Made by a program: the position numbers and the translations under genes. DNA of 35,117 nucleotides from assembly GCA_001898385.1 (NCBI GenBank), contig MKTT01000150.1:1-35117 (forward strand), in the 5' to 3' direction. The notes beneath the pieces were generated by a model. The model ran no database searches. It saw nothing but the letters and a program-made list of their open reading frames with translations, and was not told the origin of the DNA. This document shows, one piece after another, positions 25,061 through 32,241 of this stretch. This DNA is from Planctomycetales bacterium 71-10 (lineage in GTDB: Bacteria; Planctomycetota; Planctomycetia; Isosphaerales; Isosphaeraceae). The stretch's first letter is position 1. The number at the start of each line of letters is the position of its first letter.

Positions 25061-26077
25061 ATGACGCGGCGCAGGATGACGGCGGCCCTGGCGGGCTGCC
25101 TGGCGGCGTTGACGATCGGCGCGGCGACGGTCCGCGCGGCGAACTGGGCGGACTCCCTCTTCGCCGAGCGCAACCACCACTTCGGGCCCGTGCCGCGGGG
25201 GGCCAAGGTCAAGCACGACTTCGTGCTGGTGAACCGGCTGGCGGAGCCGATCACGATCCTGAACCTGCGGCCCTCCTGCGGCTGCACCAGCGGCCAGGCG
25301 AGCGCCTCCACGGTCAACCCGGGCGAGTCGGCCACGGTCGAGGCCCAGATGGACACCCGCAACTTCCTGGGCGAGAAGTCGACGATCCTGTTCGTCACGC
25401 TCGTCACGGCGAGCGGGCGCGAGGCCGAGGTGCGGCTGCACGTCACGTCGCACATCCTGGCCGACATCGTCCTGAACCCGGGCTCGATCGACTTCGGGAC
25501 CGTCGTGAAGGGCCAGGCCCCGACGCTCACGCTGACCATCGACCGGATCAACGGCGCGAACTGGAAGTTCGAGCGGATGGTCTCCGCCAGCCGGGCCATC
25601 ACGGCGCAGCTCGTCGAGACGAAGCGCGACCCCTCCGGCGCGGTGTCGTACCGCCTGGACGTCGGCATCAAGCCCGACGCCCCCTCCGGCCCGCTCCGCG
25701 ACGAGATCCGGCTCATCAGCAACGACCGCGAGACCCGCAGCATCCCCGTCGCCGTCACCGGCTGGATCCGCGGCGACCTGACGGCGTCCCCCTCGCTCCT
25801 GACGATGGGCGAGGTCGCCTCGGCCGACGGGAAGCAGGGCAAGTTCATCATCCGCGCGTCGAAGCCCTTCGCCATCACGGGCGTCGAGGGCGTCGGCGAC
25901 GGCTTCTCCGTCTCGCCCTACGACGGCTCGAAGAAGGCGATGCACATCCTGACCATCGCCTACAAGCCCGAGGAAGGGACCACCCGCGGCGACCTCCAGC
26001 GCGTCTTCCGCGTCACCACCGACATCCCCGGCGAGCCCCCCCTCGACCTCACGGCCACCGCCCACGTCGCCCCCTGA
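25061..26077 (+). CDS. DUF1573 domain-containing exported protein
   Basis: This 338-residue protein has a strong signal peptide (MTRRRM, hydrophobic 7-24, cleavage near VRAA-NW). Residues about 38-130 form the DUF1573 domain (PF07610), an Ig-like beta-sandwich related to ASPM-SPD-2-Hydin folds, with the family hallmark PSCGCTSG (C73, C75). Two further beta-sandwich-like segments follow (about 135-235 and 240-338), each opening with a strand like VLNPGSIDFGTVVKGQ or LTASPSLLTMGEV. The role is unknown; such proteins are secreted and common in planctomycetes and Bacteroidetes. AGGAGG lies five bases before ATG 25061; ATG 25058 is possible but too close to that site. It is transcribed alone and converges on the gene at 26147-26614. 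Confidence 0.9.
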   Translation: MTRRRMTAALAGCLAALTIGAATVRAANWADSLFAERNHHFGPVPRGAKVKHDFVLVNRLAEPITILNLRPSCGCTSGQASASTVNPGESATVEAQMDTRNFLGEKSTILFVTLVTASGREAEVRLHVTSHILADIVLNPGSIDFGTVVKGQAPTLTLTIDRINGANWKFERMVSASRAITAQLVETKRDPSGAVSYRLDVGIKPDAPSGPLRDEIRLISNDRETRSIPVAVTGWIRGDLTASPSLLTMGEVASADGKQGKFIIRASKPFAITGVEGVGDGFSVSPYDGSKKAMHILTIAYKPEEGTTRGDLQRVFRVTTDIPGEPPLDLTATAHVAP

Positions 26078-26146
26078 TCGCCGATCACGACCCCGGAATC
26101 ATCGGCCGGCGCGCCCTCCGAGGCCCGCCGGCCGATCTCGCTTGGC

Positions 26147-26614
26147 TCAAACATTGAGCGACACGAACTCGTCGGCGTAATCCGCGTCGCGGAACTCATA
26201 CTGGACGGTGTCGGAGTAGGCGGTCAGGTCGATCGGCGGCGGGAACAAGGTCTGCCAGATGAACCACGGGAGCAGGCAGGCCAGCGCGATCCCCAGAGCC
26301 AGCCAGCGCTTGAACGGCCCGCGATAGCTCCCCAGGAGATAGAGGGCCGCGGCGACCCCCATCAGGCCGATGGACCATTCGAAGATGCGACGGCCCCATC
26401 GCCGTCGGACCAGCCGACGCCGGCACGGCTCGCACGCCGGGACCGCCACGGAGAATCGCCTCCCGGGAAGCCAGAACACGAGCGTCCACCATCCGATCGC
26501 GTTCGTCCCGACCCGGACGTGTGAGCCCGGCTTCGAGGTGCCGCAGTTGATGCAGCGGTCCGGGAAGGTGGGCACGGCGATCCTCGGCAGGGTGACGTCC
26601 GTGCTCAGCGGCAT
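26147..26614 (-). CDS. Small zinc-ribbon membrane protein, hypothetical
   Basis: This 155-residue protein has two cysteine pairs, C21/C24 (CINCG) and C61/C64 (CEPC), which likely form one split zinc ribbon separated by a Trp-rich strand region (WWTLVFWLPGR). Two membrane segments follow (about 77-97 and 103-123), and the C-terminus is acidic and aromatic (YEFRDADYADEFVSLNV). The general plan, cytoplasmic zinc ribbon then a helical hairpin, is common among planctomycete orphan proteins. GGGAG precedes ATG 26614 by about ten bases. It lies 51 bases downstream of the Uma2 gene on the same strand. The function is not known. Confidence 0.8.
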   Translation of the reverse strand: MPLSTDVTLPRIAVPTFPDRCINCGTSKPGSHVRVGTNAIGWWTLVFWLPGRRFSVAVPACEPCRRRLVRRRWGRRIFEWSIGLMGVAAALYLLGSYRGPFKRWLALGIALACLLPWFIWQTLFPPPIDLTAYSDTVQYEFRDADYADEFVSLNV

Positions 26615-26665
26615 CGCAAGGCTCCCGATCGTGCAACGCTTCGTCGGCGTGCCCCTCAGCTGGAT

Positions 26666-27226
26666 TCAGGCGAAGATTCGGTCCACCGCCAGCCGCCAGC
26701 CGGGGACGGCGGGCTCGGCGTCGGCGTCCTGGCCCCGCGTGAACGTGGCGGGCTCATCGGGCGAAGCGGCCCGGTAGACCCGCACCGTTTCGGCCTTCGG
26801 GTCGACGTCCCAGACGACGAGAGTTCCGGCTTCGAAGTAGTCGGCTCGCTTCGCCGCCAATTCCGACTCGGCGGCGGGGCCGTAGTCGCTCTTGCTGCGG
26901 ACTTCGACGGCGAGCGTCGGCGGCCCGTCGAGGAATTCCATCTCGTCGGCCGGGAGCGGGCCGAGGAAGTAGGCCGCGTCGGGCGAGAAGGAGCGGCGGC
27001 CGGAGACCAACTCGGGGACGACGAACCCGACGTTGTCGGGGAGCGCGACGCCCCGGCCGGTCGCGGCGGCATGGTCGTCGAGGCTGCGATAGATCCGCCC
27101 GCCGATGAGGCCCGGCCGGAAACCCGTGGGCATGAGATGCACGATCCTCCCGCCGATCAGCTCCGCCTTCCCCTCCGTGCGGTAGAGGTCGTCGAGCGTC
27201 GCGACGGCCTGCGAGGCGGTCGACAT
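26666..27226 (-). CDS. Uma2 family (DUF820) PD-(D/E)XK endonuclease-like protein
   Basis: This 186-residue protein has the Uma2 fold (PF05685), a restriction-endonuclease-like domain much expanded in cyanobacteria and planctomycetes with largely unknown roles. Visible hallmarks are LIGGRIVHLMPTG near residue 24, the acidic site in SFSPDAAYFLGP, LAVEVRSKSD (the E-x-K-like strand), the helix KRADYFEAGTLVVWDVDP and VRVYR. GGAGAT lies just upstream of ATG 27226. It is probably first in a two-gene unit with the small zinc-ribbon membrane protein. Such genes are often mobile and found beside repeats, and a MITE-like element lies 90 bases upstream of its start. Confidence 0.92.
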   Translation of the reverse strand: MSTASQAVATLDDLYRTEGKAELIGGRIVHLMPTGFRPGLIGGRIYRSLDDHAAATGRGVALPDNVGFVVPELVSGRRSFSPDAAYFLGPLPADEMEFLDGPPTLAVEVRSKSDYGPAAESELAAKRADYFEAGTLVVWDVDPKAETVRVYRAASPDEPATFTRGQDADAEPAVPGWRLAVDRIFA

Positions 27227-27316
27227 GGCTGATCTCCGGGCGGACGATCGGGGGATCCGGGCCGTGTCGAAATTGTAGCGCCTGTACGGATGCAGAGCAA
27301 TCGCGACGGCCCGCCG

Positions 27317-27611
27317 GGGTGTAGCTCTGTTTCCTGGGTCCTGTTGCGCCTACGGGTTATGGAGTGGCCATCATAACGTCCTTCCCCCTCGCGGGGGAAG
27401 GTGGCCCGAAGGGCCGGATGAGGGGGACGACCCGCGAGACGGCCGTCGGGCTCCCGGGCCGGTCGGGCTGGCTTGCGAATGCCGACGGGCCGCGTGCTTC
27501 GCGTCCCCCTCATCTGACGCCTTCGGCGTCCGTTTTCCCGCGAGGGGGGAAGACGTCGAACATCAGACCGCCGGAATCCAAAGGCATACCCGGGAAACAG
27601 AGCTACACCCG
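27317..27611. mobile_element. MITE-like element: terminal inverted repeats flanking two REP-like units
   Basis: The ends are near-perfect inverted repeats: GGTGTAGCTCTGTTTCCTGG (27318-27337) against CCGGGAAACAGAGCTACACC (27590-27609), with one mismatch, the match continuing to about 27315-27339 and 27588-27612 (23 of 25). Inside, two REP-like units face each other at 27380-27429 and 27504-27553 and resemble those at 16619-16776. The element is about 295 bases, has no coding capacity and lies between divergent genes. The hexamer CCGCCG occurs on both sides (27311-27316 and 27614-27619) and could be a target duplication, though this is weak in GC-rich DNA. No transposase is present, so it would be non-autonomous. 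Confidence 0.7.
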
Positions 27612-27675
27612 GTCCGCCGCGGGAGCCCTCGCCGGCCTTCGGGCGATGCGATGCTCCCCCGTCTCGCCGCGGCGG

Positions 27676-27681
27676 TACAAT
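27676..27681 (+). promoter_or_regulatory. Candidate -10 box for the cyclodeaminase/two-component operon
   Basis: TACAAT matches the -10 consensus at five of six positions, within GGTACAATGG, and lies 44 bases before the start codon at 27726. No good -35 is visible at standard spacing, and no sigma-54 type -24/-12 element was seen here. Confidence 0.35.
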
Positions 27682-27725
27682 GGTCTCGGGGACTTGCAGG
27701 GCTTTCGCACCGAGGAGGCTTCCCG

Positions 27726-28967
27726 ATGGCGACCGCGGGTGAGAAGGCCGGGGCGGCGGACGAGGTGGAGGTCCGGGGGCACATCGTCGATTCGCTCCTG
27801 CTCCCCAAGATCCTCGACCGCATCCTCCAGATGGGCGGGACGTTCGAGATCCTGGAGTGCACGATCGGCGTCAAGCGGACCGACCCCAGCTACGCGCGGA
27901 TCGGCATCAAGGCCGAGTCGCCCGAGAAGGTGGCCGAGATCCTCGGCGACCTCGTCGAGCACGGCGCGTCGCCGGTGAACGTGCAGGACGCGAAGGTCGC
28001 GGCGGCGGACGTCGCCACGGCCTTCCCGGAGGACTTCTACAGCACCACGAACCAGAAGACCCAGGTGCGCGTGAAGGGCCGCTGGATCGACGTCGACGAC
28101 CAGGAGATGGACTGCGGCATCCTCCTGGACGCCGACGCCGGTCGCGCGCGGTGCATCCCGATGGTCCACGTCCAGCTCGGCGACCCGATCGTCGTCGGCC
28201 ACGACGGCGTCCGGGTGGTGCCGGAGGAGCGGGCGCGCGAGACCTCGCTGTTCGGCTTCATGTCGTCGAACGTCTCCAGCGAGAAGCCCAAGGCCGTGAG
28301 CCTCCGGGGCGTGGCCGACGGCATCCGCGCGGCCCGCGCGGCGGGGAAGAAGGTGCTGCTCGTCGGCGGCCCGGCCATCGTCCACACCGGGTCGGCCCCG
28401 CACGTCGCCCGGCTGATCCGCGAGGGTTGGATCCAGACCCTGTTCGCCGGCAACGCCCTGGCCACCCACGACGTCGAGCAGTCGCTCTACGGCACCAGCC
28501 TGGGCGTCTCCATCGCCCGCGGCGAGTCGATCGAGCACGGCCACGAGCACCACCTGCGCGCCATCAACACCATCCGGCGCATCGGTAGCCTGAAAGAAGC
28601 CGTGGCGCGCGGCGTCGTGACCTCGGGCATCATGTACGAGGCGGTGAAGAACGGGATCGACTTCGTCCTCGCCGGCTCGATCCGCGACGACGGCCCGCTC
28701 CCCGACGTGATCACCGACGTCCTCGCCGCCCAGGACCGGATGCGCGAGGCGGCGCGGGGCGTGGGCTTCGCCCTGTGCATCGCCACGGCGCTGCACTCGA
28801 TCGCCACGGGGAACCTCCTGCCGGCGTGGGTGAAGGTCGTCTGCGTGGACATCAACCCGGCCACCGTCACCAAGCTGGCCGACCGCGGCTCGTTCCAGAC
28901 CGTCGGCATCGTCACCGACGTCGAGCCCTTCCTCCGCTCCCTCGCCGCCGAGCTGGCGGGCGAGTGA
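27726..28967 (+). CDS. Ornithine cyclodeaminase of the TIGR00300 (LOR/SDH bifunctional-domain) family
   Basis: This 413-residue protein belongs to TIGR00300, formerly called the LOR/SDH conserved domain. In archaea (Methanococcus maripaludis) and as the C-terminal part of cyanobacterial ArgZ/AgrE, members convert ornithine to proline and ammonia with bound NAD+. The N-terminal domain (about 15-110) shows VRGHIVDSLLLPKILD and the ACT-like segment around IGIKAESPEKVAEIL; the Rossmann-like C-terminal domain carries VLLVGGPAIVHTGSAPHV, FAGNALATHDVE, GSIRDDGPLPDV and VCVDINPATVTKL. It is the stand-alone form, without the arginine dihydrolase domain of ArgZ. GAGGAGG stands seven bases before ATG 27726. 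It is unrelated to classical Ocd. The histidine kinase gene starts 22 bases after its stop, so a shared transcript is likely. Confidence 0.88.
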   Translation: MATAGEKAGAADEVEVRGHIVDSLLLPKILDRILQMGGTFEILECTIGVKRTDPSYARIGIKAESPEKVAEILGDLVEHGASPVNVQDAKVAAADVATAFPEDFYSTTNQKTQVRVKGRWIDVDDQEMDCGILLDADAGRARCIPMVHVQLGDPIVVGHDGVRVVPEERARETSLFGFMSSNVSSEKPKAVSLRGVADGIRAARAAGKKVLLVGGPAIVHTGSAPHVARLIREGWIQTLFAGNALATHDVEQSLYGTSLGVSIARGESIEHGHEHHLRAINTIRRIGSLKEAVARGVVTSGIMYEAVKNGIDFVLAGSIRDDGPLPDVITDVLAAQDRMREAARGVGFALCIATALHSIATGNLLPAWVKVVCVDINPATVTKLADRGSFQTVGIVTDVEPFLRSLAAELAGE

Positions 28968-28989
28968 AAGCCGGGCCGAGCCCCCCCCC

Positions 28990-30393
28990 ATGAACGGCCC
29001 CATCCGACGCCAGATCCTGATCCCGATCGTCGCGATCCAGACGGCGACGATCGCGGCGATCACGGCGGCCGGGGTCTGGCTGGCGGCGGCGCGCGACGAG
29101 CGCCGGAACGTCGAGCGGCTGGCGGCGGTGATCGACGTGCTGGACCGCTCGACTTTCCCGCTCACGTCGCAGGTTCTGGGGCGGATGCACGGGCTGTCCG
29201 GGGCGCACTTCGTGGTGCGCGACGCCGAGGGTAGGGTCGCCGCGGCCAGCGACGAGGCCCTGGCCGCCGCCGCGCCGGCCGCCGTCGACGTCCCCGACTT
29301 CCGCCGGCCCGAGTTCCGATCGTGGCGGCAGTGGCCGACCGTCGTCGCGGAGGGTCGGCCGTATTACGGGGCCCGGCTCCGCGCCCCCGCCGGCGCGACG
29401 CTGCTGGTCCTCTACCCCGAGTCGAGCTGGCGCGCCGCCCTGTGGGACGTCGCCGCCGCGCCCGTCGGCCTGGGGCTGGCGGCCGTCGCCCTGACCGCGC
29501 AGGCCACGCGCTGGTTCGCCGAGCGGATCGGCCGTCGCGTGCATAGGCTCCGCGGCCAGGTGGCGCGGATCGCCGACGGCGACTTCGGCGAGATCGAGCC
29601 CGGCGAGGGGGACGACGAGATCGCCGACCTCATCGCCTCGGTCAACGCCATGAGCCGGCAGCTCCGCGACATGCGCCGGGCGATCGCGCAGGCCGAGCGC
29701 ACGCACCTCCTGGCGCAGCTCGCCGCGGGGTTCGCTCACCAGCTCCGGAACACGCTCACCGGCGCGCGGCTGGGCGTGCAGCTCCACGGCAAGCGCTGCG
29801 GCGCGACCGGCCGCGACACCAGCCTGGGCGTCGCGACGAGGCAGCTGGAGCTGGCCGAGGAGCAGGTGCGCGGGCTCTTGACCCTGGGCCGGCTGGAGCG
29901 GCGGCCGAACCGCCCGTGCGACCTGGCCGGCCTGGTGCGCGACGTCGCCGGCCTGCTGGAGCCGACCGCCCGCCACGCCCGCGTGGCGCTGGACGTCGAG
30001 ACCCCCGCCGCGCCCGCCGTGGCGGACGTCGACGAGCCGAGCGTCCGCGCCGCCGTGCTGAACCTGGCGTGGAACGCGCTGGAGGCGGCGGGGCCGGGCG
30101 GGCGCGTCGGCTTCCGCATGCACGCCGGGCCTGATACTATTGTCATAGACGTGGGCGACGACGGCCCCGGCCCCCCCCCGGAGCTGGCCCCGGCGATCTT
30201 CGACCCGTTCGTCACCGGCAAGCCCGAGGGCGTCGGCCTGGGCCTGGCGCTGGCCCGCCGCGTCGCCGAGGCGCACCGGGGCGGCCTGGCGTGGGACCGC
30301 GACGCCGGCTGGACCCGCTTCCGCCTGACGATCCCCAGGACGAACCCCGAGGAGGCGAAGACCGCCGATGAGCCGCGTCCTGATCGTGGATGA
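28990..30393 (+). CDS. Membrane sensor histidine kinase with HAMP domain
   Basis: This 467-residue kinase has two membrane segments (about 8-34 and 153-171) enclosing a sensor region of about 120 residues, a HAMP domain (about 172-228), a dimerisation/phosphoacceptor helix with H250 (AGFAHQLRNTLTGAR), and a catalytic ATPase domain with N-box NLAWNALEAA, G1 DDGPG and G2 GVGLGLAL. After the histidine stands Gln rather than the usual Glu; an HQ pair is also known in the FlrB/FleS flagellar kinases. Nine C immediately precede the ATG, so no ribosome site is visible and translation may be coupled to the upstream gene. Another run of nine C lies inside the ATPase domain (30171-30179). Its 3' end overlaps the response-regulator gene by 26 bases. 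Confidence 0.94.
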   Translation: MNGPIRRQILIPIVAIQTATIAAITAAGVWLAAARDERRNVERLAAVIDVLDRSTFPLTSQVLGRMHGLSGAHFVVRDAEGRVAAASDEALAAAAPAAVDVPDFRRPEFRSWRQWPTVVAEGRPYYGARLRAPAGATLLVLYPESSWRAALWDVAAAPVGLGLAAVALTAQATRWFAERIGRRVHRLRGQVARIADGDFGEIEPGEGDDEIADLIASVNAMSRQLRDMRRAIAQAERTHLLAQLAAGFAHQLRNTLTGARLGVQLHGKRCGATGRDTSLGVATRQLELAEEQVRGLLTLGRLERRPNRPCDLAGLVRDVAGLLEPTARHARVALDVETPAAPAVADVDEPSVRAAVLNLAWNALEAAGPGGRVGFRMHAGPDTIVIDVGDDGPGPPPELAPAIFDPFVTGKPEGVGLGLALARRVAEAHRGGLAWDRDAGWTRFRLTIPRTNPEEAKTADEPRPDRG

Positions 30394-31780
30394 CGAGGCC
30401 AGCATCTGCTGGGCGTTCGGCGAGTTCCTGGGCGACCTCGGCCACGACGTGGCCGTCGCCTCCTCGGCCGAGGAGGGCCTGGACGCCGCCCGCGACAACC
30501 CCTTCGACGCCGTCGTCCTGGACGTCCGCCTCCCCGGCATGGACGGCCTCTCCGCCATGCCCGCCTTCCGCGAGCGCGTCGGCGACGCGCCCATCATCAT
30601 CGTGACCGCCTTCGGCAGCCTGGACACGGCTGTCCGCGCCATGGAGGCCGGCGCGTTCGACTACCTGGTCAAGCCGTTCGACCTCGACGAGGCCGGCGCG
30701 GTCGTCCGCCGCGCGCTCGAATCGGGCGAGGCCGGCCGGGGCACCCGGTCGAAGGACGCCGCGGAGCCCGCGCGGATGCGGCTGGTCGGATCGTCGGCCC
30801 CGATGCAGGCGCTGTTCAAGCAGATCGCCCTGGTCGCCGCGACCGACGTCCCCGTCCTCATCACCGGCGAGAGCGGCACGGGCAAGGAGCTGGTCGCCCG
30901 CGCCATCCACCAGAACGGCCCGCGACGCCCCCGCACGTTCCTCCCCGTCTGCCTCGCGGCGCTGGCTCCGGGGCTGGTGGAGGGGGAGCTGTTCGGCCAC
31001 ATGCGGGGCTCGTTCACCGGCGCCAGCCAGGACCGCAAGGGGCTGCTGGAGCTGGCCGCCGGCGGGACGGTGCTGCTCGACGAGATCGGCGACGTGCCGC
31101 TGGGGATGCAGGTGAAGCTCCTCCGCGCGATCGAGCACCGCGAGGTCACGCCCGTCGGCGACGCCCGCCCGCGCGGGATCGACGTCCGGTTCCTCGCCGC
31201 GACCAACCGCCCGCTCCACCGACTGATGGCCGACGGCCAGTTCCGCGAGGACCTGTTCTTCCGCCTCAGCGTCTTCCCGATCCACATCCCCCCGCTGCGC
31301 GATCGGCTGGAGGACGTCCCAGAGCTGGCCCGCTTCTTCATCGCCCAGGCCGACCCCGCCCGCGGCCGCGACGCCGACCTTCGCGACGATACGCTGGCCG
31401 AGCTGCGGCGACGCCCCTGGGCCGGCAACGTCCGCGAGCTGCGCAACGCCATCGAGCGAGCCGTCATCCTCGCCCGCGGCGGCCCGATCCTCCCCGAACA
31501 CCTGCCGCCGGCCGTCGCCCCGCTCGGCCCCGACTCGGCCGGCGGCGAGGGCCTGGACGCCACCATCGTCCGCTGGACCGAGGCCGCCCTGAAGGCCCTC
31601 CCCGACCCCGACGACGAGAACGCCGATTCGCTCTACGACCGCTTCCTCGCCCAGGTCGAGCCCCCCATGCTCCGCGCGATCCTCCGCCGCGAGTCCGGCA
31701 ACAAGGCCCTCGCCGCCCAACGCATCGGCATCCACCGCTCGACCCTCCGCCAGAAGCTCAGGCGCTACGGGATGGATTGA
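30368..31780 (+). CDS. NtrC-family sigma-54-dependent response regulator
   Basis: This 470-residue protein has a receiver domain (1-120) with acidic pocket D8/D9, phosphoacceptor D52, T80 and K102; a sigma-54 interaction AAA+ domain (about 138-370) with Walker A GESGTGKE (167-174), Walker B LLDEIG (236-241) and the sigma-54 contact loop GSFTGA (214-219); and a Fis-type helix-turn-helix at the end (ALAAQRIGIHRSTLRQKLRR). The loop usually reads GAFTGA; Ser for Ala at the second place is a mild variant. It overlaps the histidine kinase, its probable partner, so it would activate sigma-54 promoters when phosphorylated. Target genes are unknown; the co-transcribed cyclodeaminase suggests nitrogen or arginine/proline metabolism, but this is inference. 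Confidence 0.95.
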   Translation: MSRVLIVDDEASICWAFGEFLGDLGHDVAVASSAEEGLDAARDNPFDAVVLDVRLPGMDGLSAMPAFRERVGDAPIIIVTAFGSLDTAVRAMEAGAFDYLVKPFDLDEAGAVVRRALESGEAGRGTRSKDAAEPARMRLVGSSAPMQALFKQIALVAATDVPVLITGESGTGKELVARAIHQNGPRRPRTFLPVCLAALAPGLVEGELFGHMRGSFTGASQDRKGLLELAAGGTVLLDEIGDVPLGMQVKLLRAIEHREVTPVGDARPRGIDVRFLAATNRPLHRLMADGQFREDLFFRLSVFPIHIPPLRDRLEDVPELARFFIAQADPARGRDADLRDDTLAELRRRPWAGNVRELRNAIERAVILARGGPILPEHLPPAVAPLGPDSAGGEGLDATIVRWTEAALKALPDPDDENADSLYDRFLAQVEPPMLRAILRRESGNKALAAQRIGIHRSTLRQKLRRYGMD

Positions 31781-32241
31781 ACGGGCGAGTCGGGCCGAGC
31801 CGAGAGCGTCGACGCCTCCTCAATCGTCCCGCAGAACTTTCCACTTTCCTGAAATCGCCCCCCTCGATCCGCGGACCATACCTGCGAGACGTCCGTCTCC
31901 GCTCGTTGGCAACCCGCACGCAGGATAGGCCGGACCGAGGGCGTACCGTCGATGCCTCGCGCCGGAAGACGCTCCTTCTCTCCGGGGACGGAGATGAGGA
32001 CACATCTTCAACACGAAATTCGGCCGGCTTGGGTAGACTGGAGGCTGCCCCGGAGTGTCCAGATCATCCCCTCTCCCGCCGGGAGAGGGGACGAACCCGT
32101 GCCGCTCAAGTCATGTGGGAAGCGACCACGGCGCTATTCGAAGTCGACGATCGGAGCCAACGCAATCGCGACTTAAAACAAATCTATAAACAGCCTTGCG
32201 TCGACGCATCGGCCGCGCCGCGATGACGAACGGAGCCAACC
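31781..32241. other. Intergenic stretch between convergent genes
   Basis: No convincing gene is present in these 461 bases; a 149-codon open frame on the plus strand has no family features or ribosome site. The notable element is a hairpin (32067-32091), listed separately. An AT-rich patch occurs at about 32172-32195. Confidence 0.5.
32067..32091. terminator. Strong hairpin between convergent genes, possible terminator
   Basis: TCCCCTCTCCCG, one central C, then CGGGAGAGGGGA: twelve perfect pairs. It lies between the ends of the response-regulator and kinase genes, where a two-way terminator would be useful, although no T-run follows on either strand. Its core is the same as the hairpin at 16514-16534, so it may instead be a dispersed repeat. 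Confidence 0.45.

Noticed and set aside
31777..32226. A 149-codon plus-strand frame after the response regulator
   Set aside because: It has no ribosome site, runs through the strong hairpin at 32067-32091, and has an Arg/Ser-rich composition without domain features.
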